The notes: a model not told the origin generated them from the sequence alone. 64,000 nucleotides of DNA from Arboricoccus pini (GCF_900187945.1 NZ_FYEH01000008.1:98910-162909); one strand, 5' to 3'; positions 35,849-45,422 are shown, counted from the stretch's first letter. Program-made: numbers and translations.

Positions 35849-36784
35849 ATGTCGATCCATCGCCGTACCTTCTTTGTGCTCATAGGGGCAGCCACGTTGA
35901 GCCTGGCCCAGGCCGTTCCCACACTCGCCGCCGAGGCGCCGACATTCGCCCTCGTCCAGATCAATCAGCAGGCGCTGTTCTTCAATCAGGTGAACGCCGG
36001 CGCCGAGGCCGCCGCCAAAAAAGCCGGGGCCAACCTTGTCATTTATAATGCCAACAACGATCCGGCCTCGCAGAACAATGCCATCGAGACCTATATCGAG
36101 CAAAAAGTGCAGGGCATCATCGTCGATGCGATCGACGTCAACGGAATCATGCCGGCCGTCCAGGAAGCGGCCAAGGCCGGCATCCCCGTGATCTCCGTCG
36201 ATGCCGTGCTGCCGCCCGGCCCACAGAAGGCGCAGGTCGGCGTCGATAACGGCAAGGCTGGGGCCGACATGGCCGAATTCCTGGAAAAGAGCATCCCGGC
36301 GGGCGGCAAGCTCGGCATCGTCGGTGCCTTGAACTCCGCTATCCAGAATCTGCGCCAGAAAGGCTTCGAGGACAGGCTGAAGGCTTCGGACAAGTTCCCG
36401 ATCGTCAATATCGTGGATGGCCGCAACATCCAGGACAATGCGATGAGTGCGGCCGAGAATCTCTTAACCGGCAATCCGGACCTGGCCGTCGTCTATGCCA
36501 CGGGCGAGCCCGCCATGGTGGGCACGGTTGCGGCCGTCGAGAGCCAGGGGCGCCAGGACAGCGTCAAGGTGGTGGGCTGGGATCTGACGGCCGAATCGAT
36601 CAAGGGCATCGATGCGGGCTACGTCCTGGGCGTCGTGCAACAGGATCCGGCCGCCATGGGTGCCGCTGCCATCGAAGCACTCATGAAGCTCCATGCCGGC
36701 AAGACGGTCGACAAGGAGATCAACGTGCCGGTGACGATCGTCACCAAGTCGAATGTCGATCCCTACCGCGCGGTCTTCAAGTGA
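35849..36784 (+). CDS. Ribose-type ABC transporter substrate-binding protein (transporter 1)
   Basis: This 311-residue periplasmic protein has a signal peptide (hydrophobic about 8-24, cleavage near 'TLAA-EAP') and a type-1 sugar-binding fold (Peripla_BP_4). Blocks such as 'QVNAGAEAAAKKAGANLVIY', 'VQGIIVDAIDVNG', 'GIPVISVDA' and 'DPAAMGAAAIEALMKL' fit the ribose/xylose/fructose-binding family. It captures a solute for the ATPase and permease encoded next. It follows the LacI gene directly and overlaps the ATPase gene start by four bases. The ligand is unknown. Confidence 0.93.
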   Translation: MSIHRRTFFVLIGAATLSLAQAVPTLAAEAPTFALVQINQQALFFNQVNAGAEAAAKKAGANLVIYNANNDPASQNNAIETYIEQKVQGIIVDAIDVNGIMPAVQEAAKAGIPVISVDAVLPPGPQKAQVGVDNGKAGADMAEFLEKSIPAGGKLGIVGALNSAIQNLRQKGFEDRLKASDKFPIVNIVDGRNIQDNAMSAAENLLTGNPDLAVVYATGEPAMVGTVAAVESQGRQDSVKVVGWDLTAESIKGIDAGYVLGVVQQDPAAMGAAAIEALMKLHAGKTVDKEINVPVTIVTKSNVDPYRAVFK

Positions 36785-37536
36785 GCCTGTCACCGACCGC
36801 CGCCACGATCCCGCGCGTCTCCATGCGCGGGATCAAGAAGCGCTTTGGCGCCGTCGAGGCACTAAGAGGCGTCGATCTCGATATCATGCCGGGCGAATGC
36901 CTGGGACTGGTCGGTGACAATGCGGCCGGAAAGTCGACCTTCACCAAGGTGCTGGCCGGCGCCTATGTGGCCGATGCCGGAACCATAGCGTTGGATGGCC
37001 AGATGGTGTCCTACGCCGAGCCGGCGGAGGCGCGGGCGCGCGGCATCGAGATGGTCTATCAGGACCTCTCGCTCTGCGACACGATCGACGTTGCGGGCAA
37101 TCTCTTTCTCGGCCGCGAGCCGCGCCGGCTGGGTTTCCTGCAGCGCCGCCGCATGGAGCAGAAAGCCGCCGCCATGCTGGAAGCGCTGGAGATCCGCATC
37201 CCGCATCTGCGCGCCACGGTCGAGCAGCTCTCGGGCGGCCAGCGCCAGGCGATCGCCATCGCCCGGGCCGCCGCCTTCAATCCGCGCGTCCTCATCATGG
37301 ACGAGCCGACCTCGGCGCTGGCCGTGGCCGAAGTCGAGGCCGTCTTGGCACTGATCGGGCGCGTGAAGGCGCTGGGCGTGGCCGTCGTCCTGATCACGCA
37401 TCGGCTCCAGGACCTCTTTCGGGTCTGCGACCGCATCGCCGTGATGTACGAGGGCACCAAGGTCGCCGAGCGTGCCATCGGCCAGACCAATCTCGAGGAT
37501 CTCGTCCGCCTCATCGTCGGCGAGAAATATACATGA
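36781..37536 (+). CDS. ABC transporter ATP-binding protein (transporter 1)
   Basis: This 251-residue single ABC domain is of the FrcA type, not the double-domain RbsA type, so two copies should pair. Walker A is 'GDNAAGKST' (Ala where most relatives have Gly, otherwise normal). The signature is 'LSGGQRQAIA', Walker B 'VLIMDEPTSAL', and the switch His is in 'LITHRLQDL'. The GTG start overlaps the previous stop, and the stop overlaps the permease start, which indicates translational coupling. It energises uptake by the neighbouring permease. Confidence 0.93.
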   Translation: MSLSPTAATIPRVSMRGIKKRFGAVEALRGVDLDIMPGECLGLVGDNAAGKSTFTKVLAGAYVADAGTIALDGQMVSYAEPAEARARGIEMVYQDLSLCDTIDVAGNLFLGREPRRLGFLQRRRMEQKAAAMLEALEIRIPHLRATVEQLSGGQRQAIAIARAAAFNPRVLIMDEPTSALAVAEVEAVLALIGRVKALGVAVVLITHRLQDLFRVCDRIAVMYEGTKVAERAIGQTNLEDLVRLIVGEKYT

Positions 37537-38537
37537 GCCACGAGCTATCCATGCCGCGCACGCCGCGGACCAACGCCCTGCGCCTGATCGACCATCTGGG
37601 CCCGCAGGCGCAGATTTTGGCGATCGCCCTCTTCTTCATCGCCTGTTGCCTCGTCTTCACCTTCATGACGGATGTCTTCGCCACGACGGGCAACGTCTTG
37701 AACCTGTTGCGTCAGGCCGCGCCCAACCTCATCGTCGCCATCGCCATGACCTTCGTCATCACGACGGGCGGCATCGATTTGTCGGTGGGCTCGATCGTCG
37801 CGCTGACCAATGCCCTGGCGGCGATCCTCCTGCAGCAGGGCCTGCCGTGGCCCTTGACCATCCTGGCCATTCTTTTGGTGGGGGGCCTGGTCGGGCTGAT
37901 CCAGGGCTGGTTCATTGCCTATCAAGGCATCCCCGCTTTCATCGTCACCCTGGCCGGCCTCTCGATCCTGCGAGGCGTCGCCCTCTTGATGACACAGGGC
38001 TTCTCGATCCCGATCGCCTCGGGCACGGGATTCACAGCGCTCGGGCGCGGCTGGTTCCTCGGCATGCCGGCACCGGCCATCCTGGCCATTCTCGCCGCCC
38101 TGGCCGGACTGATAACGCTCAGCCGCACGGTCTATGGTCGCCACATCGTGGCGATCGGCGCCAATAGCGAGGCGGCGCGGCGCACGGGCATTCCGACGCG
38201 GCGGCTCACGGCCTCGGTCTATGTCATGAGCGGCACGGCCGCGGCCCTTGCCGGCATTGTCATCGCGGCCCGGCTGGGCTCGGGCTCGTCCAATGCCGCC
38301 GTGGGCTTCGAGCTGGACGTGATCGCCGCCGTCGTCCTTGGCGGCACGGCCTTGATCGGCGGGCGCGGGACGATCGTCGGCACGCTTCTCGGTGCCCTTA
38401 CCATTGCCTGCATCGGCAACGGCCTGATCCTCATTCATATCTCGCCCTTCTTCACCCAGATCGTCACCGGGGCGGTCATCCTGATCGCGATCTGGCTGAA
38501 CACGCGGCTGTTCTCCAAGCTGGGACGCCGGCGATGA
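37533..38537 (+). CDS. ABC transporter permease, RbsC type (transporter 1)
   Basis: This 334-residue inner-membrane protein has about 9-10 hydrophobic segments. It carries family blocks 'FVITTGGIDLSVGSIVALTN', 'GRHIVAIGANSEAARRTGIP' (the ATPase-contact loop) and 'VVLGGTALIGGRGTIVGTLL'. It forms the channel of the first transporter as a homodimer with two copies of the ATPase. ATGA overlaps occur on both sides. The substrate is probably a sugar or nucleoside-like compound, inferred from the family only. Confidence 0.94.
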   Translation: MSHELSMPRTPRTNALRLIDHLGPQAQILAIALFFIACCLVFTFMTDVFATTGNVLNLLRQAAPNLIVAIAMTFVITTGGIDLSVGSIVALTNALAAILLQQGLPWPLTILAILLVGGLVGLIQGWFIAYQGIPAFIVTLAGLSILRGVALLMTQGFSIPIASGTGFTALGRGWFLGMPAPAILAILAALAGLITLSRTVYGRHIVAIGANSEAARRTGIPTRRLTASVYVMSGTAAALAGIVIAARLGSGSSNAAVGFELDVIAAVVLGGTALIGGRGTIVGTLLGALTIACIGNGLILIHISPFFTQIVTGAVILIAIWLNTRLFSKLGRRR

Positions 38538-39595
38538 GCGAGAAGAGCCAGGGTCATGTGGGTTCGGGCCAGGTCATGACGGTCGATGGTCCGATCGCGC
38601 TGGCAACACTTGGGCCGACCTTGATGCACGAGCATCTGGTCAATGACGTGCGCTCCTGGTGGAACCGGCCGCGCGACATTGTCCGCCGCCATCTGGCCGA
38701 GCTGCCGGTACAGCCAGCCATTCTGGGCGAGCTGCGCATGGACCCTTTCGTCAACCTCGATAATTGTCGACTGCAAGACGAGGCCGCCACCATCGAGGAG
38801 CTCCGACCGGTCTATGAGCTCGGCGGCCGGACGATTGTCGATCCGACCTGTGCCGGGATCGGCCGCGATCCCTTAAGCTTGCGGCGGATCGCTCGCGCCA
38901 CGGGGCTCAACATCGTCATGGGCGGCGGCTTCTACCTGGAGAGCTCGCACCCTCCGGCGGTGAGCTCGATGACGGCGGAGGACATCGCCGATGTCATCGT
39001 CACCGAGGCCCTCCACGGGGTTGATGGGACGGATGCCAGGATCGGCATCATCGGCGAGATCGGCATCTCCGCCGACTTCACGGCGGCCGAGACCAAGTCG
39101 CTGGAGGGTGCCGCGATGGCGCAACGGCGAACGGGCCTGCCCTTGATGGTGCATCTGCCCGGCTGGTTTCGCCACGCGCATCGCGTGCTCGACATCGTCG
39201 AGGCCAAGGGCGGCGACGTCCATCATACCGTCCTTTGCCACATGAATCCCTCCGGGCTGGACGTCGCCTATCAGACGAGCCTTGCCGAACGCGGCGCCTT
39301 CTTAGAGTTCGACATGATCGGCATGGATTTCTTCTATGCCGATCAGGGCGTGCAGTGCCCCTCCGACGAGGAAAATGCGCGCGCCATCGCGGGACTGGTC
39401 GCGAAGGGCCATGGCGAACGCCTGCTGCTCTCGCAGGATGTGTTCCTCAAGATGATGCTCACGCGGCATGGCGGCTTCGGCTACGCCTATGTCCAACGTC
39501 ATTTCCTGCCTCGCCTCGCCCGTCACGGGCTGGACGCCGCCATCCTGGCGGCCCTCCTGACGGACAATCCACGCCGCGTCTTCGCGGCCGACTGA
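38534..39595 (+). CDS. Phosphotriesterase-family metal hydrolase
   Basis: This 353-residue TIM-barrel amidohydrolase has 'LMHEHLVNDV' with the first metal His pair, 'GEIGISADFT' with Glu in place of the carbamylated Lys of classical phosphotriesterases, 'MVHLPGWFRHAHR', 'LCHMNPSGLD' and a late 'LLLSQD' Asp. The Glu variant occurs in PHP-like members with unknown substrates. Related proteins act as lactonases or cleave phosphoesters. It is translationally coupled to the permease by a four-base overlap, so it probably acts inside the cell on the imported compound or a lactone made from it. Confidence 0.9.
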   Translation: MSEKSQGHVGSGQVMTVDGPIALATLGPTLMHEHLVNDVRSWWNRPRDIVRRHLAELPVQPAILGELRMDPFVNLDNCRLQDEAATIEELRPVYELGGRTIVDPTCAGIGRDPLSLRRIARATGLNIVMGGGFYLESSHPPAVSSMTAEDIADVIVTEALHGVDGTDARIGIIGEIGISADFTAAETKSLEGAAMAQRRTGLPLMVHLPGWFRHAHRVLDIVEAKGGDVHHTVLCHMNPSGLDVAYQTSLAERGAFLEFDMIGMDFFYADQGVQCPSDEENARAIAGLVAKGHGERLLLSQDVFLKMMLTRHGGFGYAYVQRHFLPRLARHGLDAAILAALLTDNPRRVFAAD

Positions 39596-39612
39596 AGCCA
39601 TTGTTGGAGAAG

Positions 39613-40389
39613 ATGATGACCGAGAAGAACGTGCTCCTCGTCGGTGAAAGCTGGATGAGCGCTGCCACCCATTACAAGGGCTTCGACCAGTTCGGCAGCG
39701 TCACCTACCATCTGGGTGCCGAACCCCTGGTGGAGGCGCTCAAAGACTCCCCCTTCAAGCTTACCTACATGCCCTCGCACGAAGCGGCCACAGCCTTTCC
39801 CGACACGGCTGAGAAGATGGCGGCCTTCGACGCCATCATCGTCTCCGACATCGGCGCCAATACGCTCCTCCTTCATCCCGATGTCTGGCTGAAGGGCGAG
39901 CCCGTGCCCAATCGTCTGAAGCTGCTACGCGAATGGACGCGCAATGGCGGCGGCCTCATCATGATCGGCGGATACCTCACCTTCCAGGGCATTGACGGCC
40001 GTGGCCGCTGGCGGCGCACACCCGTGGAAGAGGCGCTGCCCGTCAGCTGCCTGCCCTATGACGACCGCATCGAGGTGCCCGAGGGTTTCAAGCCGGTTGT
40101 GACCGGCGATGCCTCGCACCCTGTCCTGGCCGGCCTCGGCACCGACTGGCCGCTCCTCCTTGGCGCCAACGAGGTGGAGCTGAAGGACGGTGCGACCGTG
40201 CTGGCGCGCCTGCCCGAGGACGAGGGCGGCTTTCCGTTGCTCGTCACCGGCAGCTTCGGCAAGGGACGGACATTGGCCTGGACCTCGGATATCGGCCCGC
40301 ATTGGCTGCCCAATGCCTTCGTCGCCTGGGAAGGCTATGGCCGGCTCTGGCAAAACGTCCTCTCCTGGACCACGAAGCTGGCTGGCTGA
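39613..40389 (+). CDS. Glutamine-amidotransferase-like (ThuA/GATase1-like) cytoplasmic protein
   Basis: This 258-residue protein of the GATase1-like group begins 'NVLLVGESWMSAATHYKGFD' and contains 'DAIIVSDIGANTLLLHPD', 'EWTRNGGGLIMIGGYLTFQG' and 'GKGRTLAWTSDIGPHWLP'. The fold resembles class I glutamine amidotransferases, but no clear Cys nucleophile is present at the usual elbow ('IGGYLTF'). It may bind a sugar-like ligand rather than hydrolyse glutamine. The ATG at 39613 with a GGAGA ribosome-binding site is preferred over the longer open frame. Relatives occur in sugar ABC operons without a proven function. Confidence 0.82.
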   Translation: MMTEKNVLLVGESWMSAATHYKGFDQFGSVTYHLGAEPLVEALKDSPFKLTYMPSHEAATAFPDTAEKMAAFDAIIVSDIGANTLLLHPDVWLKGEPVPNRLKLLREWTRNGGGLIMIGGYLTFQGIDGRGRWRRTPVEEALPVSCLPYDDRIEVPEGFKPVVTGDASHPVLAGLGTDWPLLLGANEVELKDGATVLARLPEDEGGFPLLVTGSFGKGRTLAWTSDIGPHWLPNAFVAWEGYGRLWQNVLSWTTKLAG

Positions 40390-40391
40390 GC

Positions 40392-41159
40392 ATGACACCC
40401 TTCGTCCAGGCCAGGGGAATCGGCAAGTCGTTCGGCGGCCTGAAGGCGCTGGACGGGGTCGATCTCGACATTCATCAGGGTGAGGTGCTGGCGCTCCTGG
40501 GCGACAACGGTGCCGGCAAGTCGACCTTCGTCAAGATCCTGGCGGGGGCTCAGCCGCAGAGCCGGGGCGAGATCCGCATCGAGGGTCGGCCGGTGGCATT
40601 TGCCTCGCCGCATGACGCAGCCAGGGCCGGCATCGCCACGATCTACCAGGAGCTGGCTTTGTCGGAGAACCTGAACGTGGTCGAGAATGTCTTTCTCGGC
40701 CGCGAGGTCGTGCGGCGCGTCCTTGGCTTTCCCTGGCTGCGGCGCCGGGCGATGCGCCAGCGGGTCGATACCCTCTTGCGGGAGCTGGATGCGCACATCC
40801 CCGATCCGCTGGCCCGGGTGGGCGGCATGTCGGGCGGCCAGCGCCAGGCCGTGGCCATCGCCCGCGCCCTGGACCAGGGCGGCAGGCTGGTCATCATGGA
40901 CGAGCCTACGGCGGCGCTGGCCGTGGCCGAAACTCGCAAAGTGCTGAAGCTGGTCCGGCAACTTGCCGCCCGGAACTGCGCCGTCATCCTGATCAGCCAC
41001 AATATCGGCGACGTCTTCGAGGTCGCGGACCGCATGGCGGTCTTTCGTCGTGGCCGCAAGATCGCCGAGCGCCAGCGTGCCGCCACGACGCCCGATGAGA
41101 TCGTGGCCTTGATCACCGGCGCCCATCCCGATGCAAGGACAGCCGACCTGGCTGCCTGA
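40392..41159 (+). CDS. ABC transporter ATP-binding protein (transporter 2)
   Basis: This 255-residue single ABC domain has Walker A 'GDNGAGKST', signature 'MSGGQRQAVA', Walker B 'RLVIMDEPTAAL' and the switch His in 'LISHNIGDVFEVADRM'. It resembles the first ATPase of this operon but has the usual Gly in Walker A. The ATG two bases after the preceding stop is chosen; a longer open frame would overlap the previous gene by about 90 bases. It serves the second substrate-binding protein and the permease pair encoded next. Confidence 0.93.
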   Translation: MTPFVQARGIGKSFGGLKALDGVDLDIHQGEVLALLGDNGAGKSTFVKILAGAQPQSRGEIRIEGRPVAFASPHDAARAGIATIYQELALSENLNVVENVFLGREVVRRVLGFPWLRRRAMRQRVDTLLRELDAHIPDPLARVGGMSGGQRQAVAIARALDQGGRLVIMDEPTAALAVAETRKVLKLVRQLAARNCAVILISHNIGDVFEVADRMAVFRRGRKIAERQRAATTPDEIVALITGAHPDARTADLAA

Positions 41160-41195
41160 TTCAATCCACCCCGACCCCATGGAGGTCTTTTCTCG

Positions 41196-42188
41196 ATGAG
41201 CTGGAAAAAGATACGGATCGCCGGCGTCCTCTGTGGCGCGGCGCTCCTGGCCGCAGCCGGCAGCGCCATGGCGGCGGAGAAGCCCAAGGTTGCCTTCGTG
41301 CCGCAGATCGTGGGCATCCCCTATTTCAATGCCATGGAGGCGGGCGGCAAGAAGGCAGCCGCCGATCTCGGTGTCGATTTCGTCTATAGCGGCCCGGTCG
41401 ATACCAATCCGGTCGACCAGTTGCAGATCGTCGAGACCCTCTTGAACCAGGGCGTGCAGGCGGTGGCCGTCAGCGTCCTCGATGCCTCGAGCCTGGCACC
41501 CGTCGTGGAGGAGGCGAAAGCACGCGGGGCCAAGCTCTTCACGAGCGACAGCGACGCCCCCGACAGCGGCCGCGCCCTCTATGTGGCGCAGGCGACAGAC
41601 GAAGATCTCGGCCACACGATCATCGACGAATTGGCGTCGCGCGTTGGCGGCGAAGGCACAATCGGGATCGTCTCGGGCGAGGCCACCGCCACCAATCTCA
41701 ATACCTGGATCTCCTTCATGCAGGAGGAGGCCAAGGCCAAATATCCCAAGCTCAAGCTTCTGGAGCCGCAATTCGCCGGCGGTACGGCCGAGCGCGCCGC
41801 CCAGATCGCAACCGACCTCATGACCGCCAATCCTGACCTCAAGGGGATCATCGCCGTCGCCTCAACCACCTGCCCCGGGGTCGCGCAGGCGATCGAGACC
41901 GCCGGCAAGGTCGGCAAGGTGATCGGCACAGGTTATTGCAGCCCCAATACCGCCAAGCCCTATCTGAAGAACGGTGCCATGGGTTTCACCGTCCTCTGGG
42001 ATCCCTCGGCCCTTGGCTACCTGACCGTCTGGGCCGGCAAGCAACTGGTCGATGGCGTGACGCTCACTGCCCTCAACAAGGTGCCAGGACTATCGCAGCC
42101 CGTCAGCTATGATGCCAGGACGGGAGTTCTCCTCTTGGGCAAGCCCGCCGTCTTCACGGCGGACAATGTCGACCAGTTCAACTTCTGA
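41196..42188 (+). CDS. Substrate-binding protein of transporter 2 (RhaS/LsrB-like)
   Basis: This 330-residue periplasmic protein has a signal peptide (hydrophobic about 8-24, cleavage near 'AMA-AEKP'). The fold and blocks 'VGIPYFNAMEAGGKKAAADL', 'NPVDQLQIVETLLNQGVQAV', 'FTSDSDAPDSGR' and 'GFTVLWDPSALGYLTVWAGK' are those of the rhamnose/autoinducer-2 binding group, which works with two different permeases, as here. A GGAGGT ribosome-binding site precedes the ATG. The ligand is unknown; neither lsrK nor rhamnose catabolic genes are nearby, so AI-2 and rhamnose are unlikely. Confidence 0.92.
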   Translation: MSWKKIRIAGVLCGAALLAAAGSAMAAEKPKVAFVPQIVGIPYFNAMEAGGKKAAADLGVDFVYSGPVDTNPVDQLQIVETLLNQGVQAVAVSVLDASSLAPVVEEAKARGAKLFTSDSDAPDSGRALYVAQATDEDLGHTIIDELASRVGGEGTIGIVSGEATATNLNTWISFMQEEAKAKYPKLKLLEPQFAGGTAERAAQIATDLMTANPDLKGIIAVASTTCPGVAQAIETAGKVGKVIGTGYCSPNTAKPYLKNGAMGFTVLWDPSALGYLTVWAGKQLVDGVTLTALNKVPGLSQPVSYDARTGVLLLGKPAVFTADNVDQFNF

Positions 42189-42193
42189 TCCCC

Positions 42194-43159
42194 ATGTCGA
42201 CGGAACCGATCGGCCGCGAGCTTGTCCTGGGTCTGGCGATCTTGGCGGCTTGCCTGGCCTTTGCCCTGGCCTCGCCCTTTTTCGCCACGCCCGCCAACGC
42301 GCTTATCATCGGCCGCAATGCCATCGAACTGCTTCTGATCGGGCTTGGGCTTACCTTCGTCCTGGCCGGCGGCGGGATCGATGTCGCCGTCGGCATGGTC
42401 ATGGGCCTTGCCGCCATCGCCGCGGCCCATGGTCTTTTGATGGGCCTGCCGGCCGGTCTGGCCCTTACTTTGGCGGTGCTGGCAGGCACCCTGCTGGGCT
42501 GCCTGACCGGAATGGTGGTCGCCATCGGCCGCGTGCCAGCTATCGTCGCAACGATCGGCCTTTATGGTGTCTACCGGACCGCCATCTTTGTCTGGCTGGG
42601 CGGGCAATGGCTCTCGGGCCTCCCCTCGGGCCTGACCGATCTTCTGAGCGGCACGCTCCTTGGCCTGCCCGTCGCACTCCTCGTCGTCGTTCTTGCCTAT
42701 GCGCTGGCCCATGTCCTGTTGCGGCGGACGCCGTTCGGCATTCATTTGCTGGCCGTCGGCCATGACGAGGACAAGGCGCGGCTCATGGGGGTGAACGTCG
42801 TCGGCACACGCCTTGTTGCCTTCGCGCTCGGCGGCGGGCTCGCCGGCCTCGCCGGCGCCTTCCATGTGGCAACCTACCGCAATGTCGAGATGACGATCGG
42901 CAGCAATACGGCCCTGGATGCGATCGCGGCCGTCATCCTGGGCGGGACCAGCATCCTGGGTGGTCGGGCCAGCCTGCTCGGCACGATGCTGGGCATCATT
43001 CTTCTGCGTGTCTTGCAAAATGGCCTGGTCCTCGTTGGCGTTCCTTCCCTCTGGCAGACCGTCGTCACCGGCCTGCTTCTCCTTGGCGTGCTCAGCCTCG
43101 AGGGCCACTTGCTGGGCCTGGGCGATCGCCTCCGCAATTTCTGGCGCCAACCCGCATGA
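42194..43159 (+). CDS. ABC transporter permease (transporter 2, first of a pair)
   Basis: This 321-residue RbsC/LsrC-type membrane protein has about 9 hydrophobic segments. Typical blocks are 'FVLAGGGIDVAVGMVMGLAA', 'GIHLLAVGHDEDKARLMGVN' and 'AVILGGTSILGGRASLLGTM'. It should form a heterodimeric channel with the next permease, as in RhaP/RhaQ or LsrC/LsrD. It starts 5 bases after the substrate-binding protein gene and overlaps the next permease start by four bases. Confidence 0.93.
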   Translation: MSTEPIGRELVLGLAILAACLAFALASPFFATPANALIIGRNAIELLLIGLGLTFVLAGGGIDVAVGMVMGLAAIAAAHGLLMGLPAGLALTLAVLAGTLLGCLTGMVVAIGRVPAIVATIGLYGVYRTAIFVWLGGQWLSGLPSGLTDLLSGTLLGLPVALLVVVLAYALAHVLLRRTPFGIHLLAVGHDEDKARLMGVNVVGTRLVAFALGGGLAGLAGAFHVATYRNVEMTIGSNTALDAIAAVILGGTSILGGRASLLGTMLGIILLRVLQNGLVLVGVPSLWQTVVTGLLLLGVLSLEGHLLGLGDRLRNFWRQPA

Positions 43160-44106
43160 AGCTCACCTCGTTGCCGAAAGCCCGAATCCTCGTTCTCTTC
43201 GTGCTCTGGCTGGCCCTCCTGGGGCTGCTGGCCATGTTCGCGCCCGCCTTCTTCCAGCCGGCCGTCCTACGCTCGATCCTGCAATTCTCGACCGTGCTGG
43301 CCCTGGTCTCACTGGGCCAGGCCCTGGTCGTCCTGGGCGGCGGTGCCGGGATCGATCTCGCTGTCGGCGCCATGGTCTCGCTGGTGGCGATCTTATCCAT
43401 GCTGGCGGTTCGCGCCGGCCTGCCTGGCTTCCTCTTGCCGCCGGCCGCCATCCTGCTGGGCGGCCTGCTCGGCCTCGGCAACGGCCTGCTCGTCACGCGA
43501 CTTGGTCTTTTGCCGCTCATCGCCACCCTGGGCACGCTCTTTCTCTATGGCGGCCTGGCGCTGGCGCTCACCGGCGGCGGTCCCGTACCAGGCGTGCCGG
43601 CTTGGCTCTTCCCGTTCGGCCGGGGGACACTCGGCCTCGTGCCTTGGCATTTCCTGGCCTTCGTTCTGCCGGTTTTTGTCCTGGTGGCCCTCATTCTCAG
43701 CCAGACCGCCTGGGGTCGATGGGTCCGTGCCATGGGCTTTCGTGAGAATGCCGCTCGTCTGGCCGGCATTCCGGTCTCCCGTGTGCGCCTGCTCCTCTAT
43801 GTCACAAGCGGCCTGCTGGCGGGCATGGCCGCCCTGGTCACGCTCGCCTGGTTCGGGAGTGCCCGACCCAATATCGGCCAGAACCTCGAGCTGGAATCGC
43901 TGGCGGCCGTCCTGGTCGGCGGTGTCTCGATCCTGGGCGGTGCCGGCGGGGTGTTCGGCGTCCTGGCCGCCGTCCTCTTCATCGTCAGCCTCAAGACCGC
44001 CATGCAATTCTCCAATATCGCCACGACGTGGCAGGTGGGCGCCATCGGCCTGCTTCTCATTCTCGTTCTCCTCATCGATCGACGCACCGTCCGCTGGAAT
44101 GCCTGA
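43156..44106 (+). CDS. ABC transporter permease (transporter 2, second of a pair)
   Basis: This 316-residue RbsC/LsrD-type membrane protein has about 9 hydrophobic segments. It shows 'VVLGGGAGIDLAVGAMVSLV', 'WGRWVRAMGFRENAARLAGI' (ATPase-contact loop) and 'AVLVGGVSILGGAGGVFGVL'. It is the partner of the preceding permease. Its stop codon shares one base with the start of the M20 hydrolase gene, so transport and hydrolysis are translationally coupled. Confidence 0.93.
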   Translation: MKLTSLPKARILVLFVLWLALLGLLAMFAPAFFQPAVLRSILQFSTVLALVSLGQALVVLGGGAGIDLAVGAMVSLVAILSMLAVRAGLPGFLLPPAAILLGGLLGLGNGLLVTRLGLLPLIATLGTLFLYGGLALALTGGGPVPGVPAWLFPFGRGTLGLVPWHFLAFVLPVFVLVALILSQTAWGRWVRAMGFRENAARLAGIPVSRVRLLLYVTSGLLAGMAALVTLAWFGSARPNIGQNLELESLAAVLVGGVSILGGAGGVFGVLAAVLFIVSLKTAMQFSNIATTWQVGAIGLLLILVLLIDRRTVRWNA

Positions 44107-45422
44107 TGACCATCGAACCCAAGACCATCCTCGAAGCTGTCGCCACCCGGGAGGCGACGATCGTCAAGACGCTGGCCGACCTCGTAAGCTTCCCCTCGAT
44201 CGTGATGAGCGATCCGCGCCAATCCGGTCCGGGCGAACGCGAATGCCAGCTCTATTTGAAGGACCGCCTGGAACGGCTCGGCTTCATAACCGACCTCTGG
44301 GAGCCTGACGGACCGGCTCTCCTGGCAAAATACGCAGGACGGGCGGGTGCTCATCCCGGCAGGACCTTCGAAGGCCGGCCCAATCTGGGCGGCGTGCTCA
44401 AGGGCTCGGGTGGTGGCCGCTCTCTCATGCTGACCGGGCATATCGACGTCGTGCCGCCCGGAGCGACGGAGCACTGGACGACCGATCCCTTCGTCCCAAC
44501 GCTGGAGGCCGGCATGCTGCGCGGCCGTGGCACGGTCGATATGAAGGGCGGGGTCGCCTGCATGCTGATGGCAATTGAAACCCTCCGTGAGCTGGGGATG
44601 AAGCTCAAGGGCGATGTCGTCTTTACGACCGTCGTCGACGAGGAGATCGGCGGCATGGGCTCGCTCGCCATGGTCGATCGCGGCTACCGCGCCGATGCCG
44701 GAATCATGACGGAGCCGACGGCCAATCGCGTAGCACCCCTTTGCCGCGGGATCCTCTGGGGGCGCATCATCATCGACGGTATCGGTGGCCATGCCGAATT
44801 GGCGGTGAAATCCTGGGATCAAGGTGGGCCAGTCGATGCCATCTGGCTTTGCCGCCAGATCCTGGACGGCATCGACATTCTCAATCGCCGCTGGGCCACC
44901 GATCCGCGCAAGAACCACCCGCTCATGGGCCTCTCCAACCAGGTTCTGGTCACGCAGATCAAGGCTGGCGAGCACCCCTCGTCGATGGCGGGCCGGGCCG
45001 AGATCATCGTCGACGTCCAATATCTGCCGAGCGAGCATGACGAGCATAATCTGGGCGGCCACGTGAAGCGGGAGGTCGAGGCACATTTGGCGCGACTCTG
45101 CGCGGCAGATCCCTATCTTGCCGCTCATCCGGCCAGGATCGAATGGATCCTCGATGCCGACTGTGCCGAAGTGCCCTCTGATCACCCGCTGGTGACGACG
45201 ATGCAGAGTGCAGCTTCCAGCGCTGGATTGAGCCCGGTCTTGACCGGCTTCGGGGCACACAGCGATATTGGGTTGCCAACAACTCTGGGTGGAACACCAA
45301 CGATCAATTTCGGCCCAGGCGATCCAAGCCAGGCGCATCAACCGAATGAGCGTGTGGCCGTCGCCGATCTCGTTGCCTGTACCCAGGCGCTGGCCCTGAC
45401 GATCGCCGATTGGTGCCGATGA
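44106..45422 (+). CDS. M20 family deacylase (ArgE/DapE type, possibly YlmB-like)
   Basis: This 438-residue metallohydrolase has metal ligands in 'LTGHIDVVPPG' (His, Asp), 'GTVDMKGG' (bridging Asp), 'VVDEEIGGMGS' (catalytic and metal Glu), 'TEPT' and the late His in 'PGDPSQAHQPNER'. Its length is near that of B. subtilis formylaminopyrimidine deformylase YlmB, and a TenA-family gene follows after 7 bases, the classical YlmB-TenA pairing. That suggests removal of an N-acyl or N-formyl group from the imported compound. The ATG at 44106 is coupled to the permease stop. The alternative is a general N-acyl-amino acid deacylase. Confidence 0.88.
   Translation: MTIEPKTILEAVATREATIVKTLADLVSFPSIVMSDPRQSGPGERECQLYLKDRLERLGFITDLWEPDGPALLAKYAGRAGAHPGRTFEGRPNLGGVLKGSGGGRSLMLTGHIDVVPPGATEHWTTDPFVPTLEAGMLRGRGTVDMKGGVACMLMAIETLRELGMKLKGDVVFTTVVDEEIGGMGSLAMVDRGYRADAGIMTEPTANRVAPLCRGILWGRIIIDGIGGHAELAVKSWDQGGPVDAIWLCRQILDGIDILNRRWATDPRKNHPLMGLSNQVLVTQIKAGEHPSSMAGRAEIIVDVQYLPSEHDEHNLGGHVKREVEAHLARLCAADPYLAAHPARIEWILDADCAEVPSDHPLVTTMQSAASSAGLSPVLTGFGAHSDIGLPTTLGGTPTINFGPGDPSQAHQPNERVAVADLVACTQALALTIADWCR

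Noticed and set aside
40335..41771. Minus-strand open frame of 478 codons
   Set aside because: It is antisense to the ABC ATPase and binding-protein genes, with a composition typical of shadow frames.
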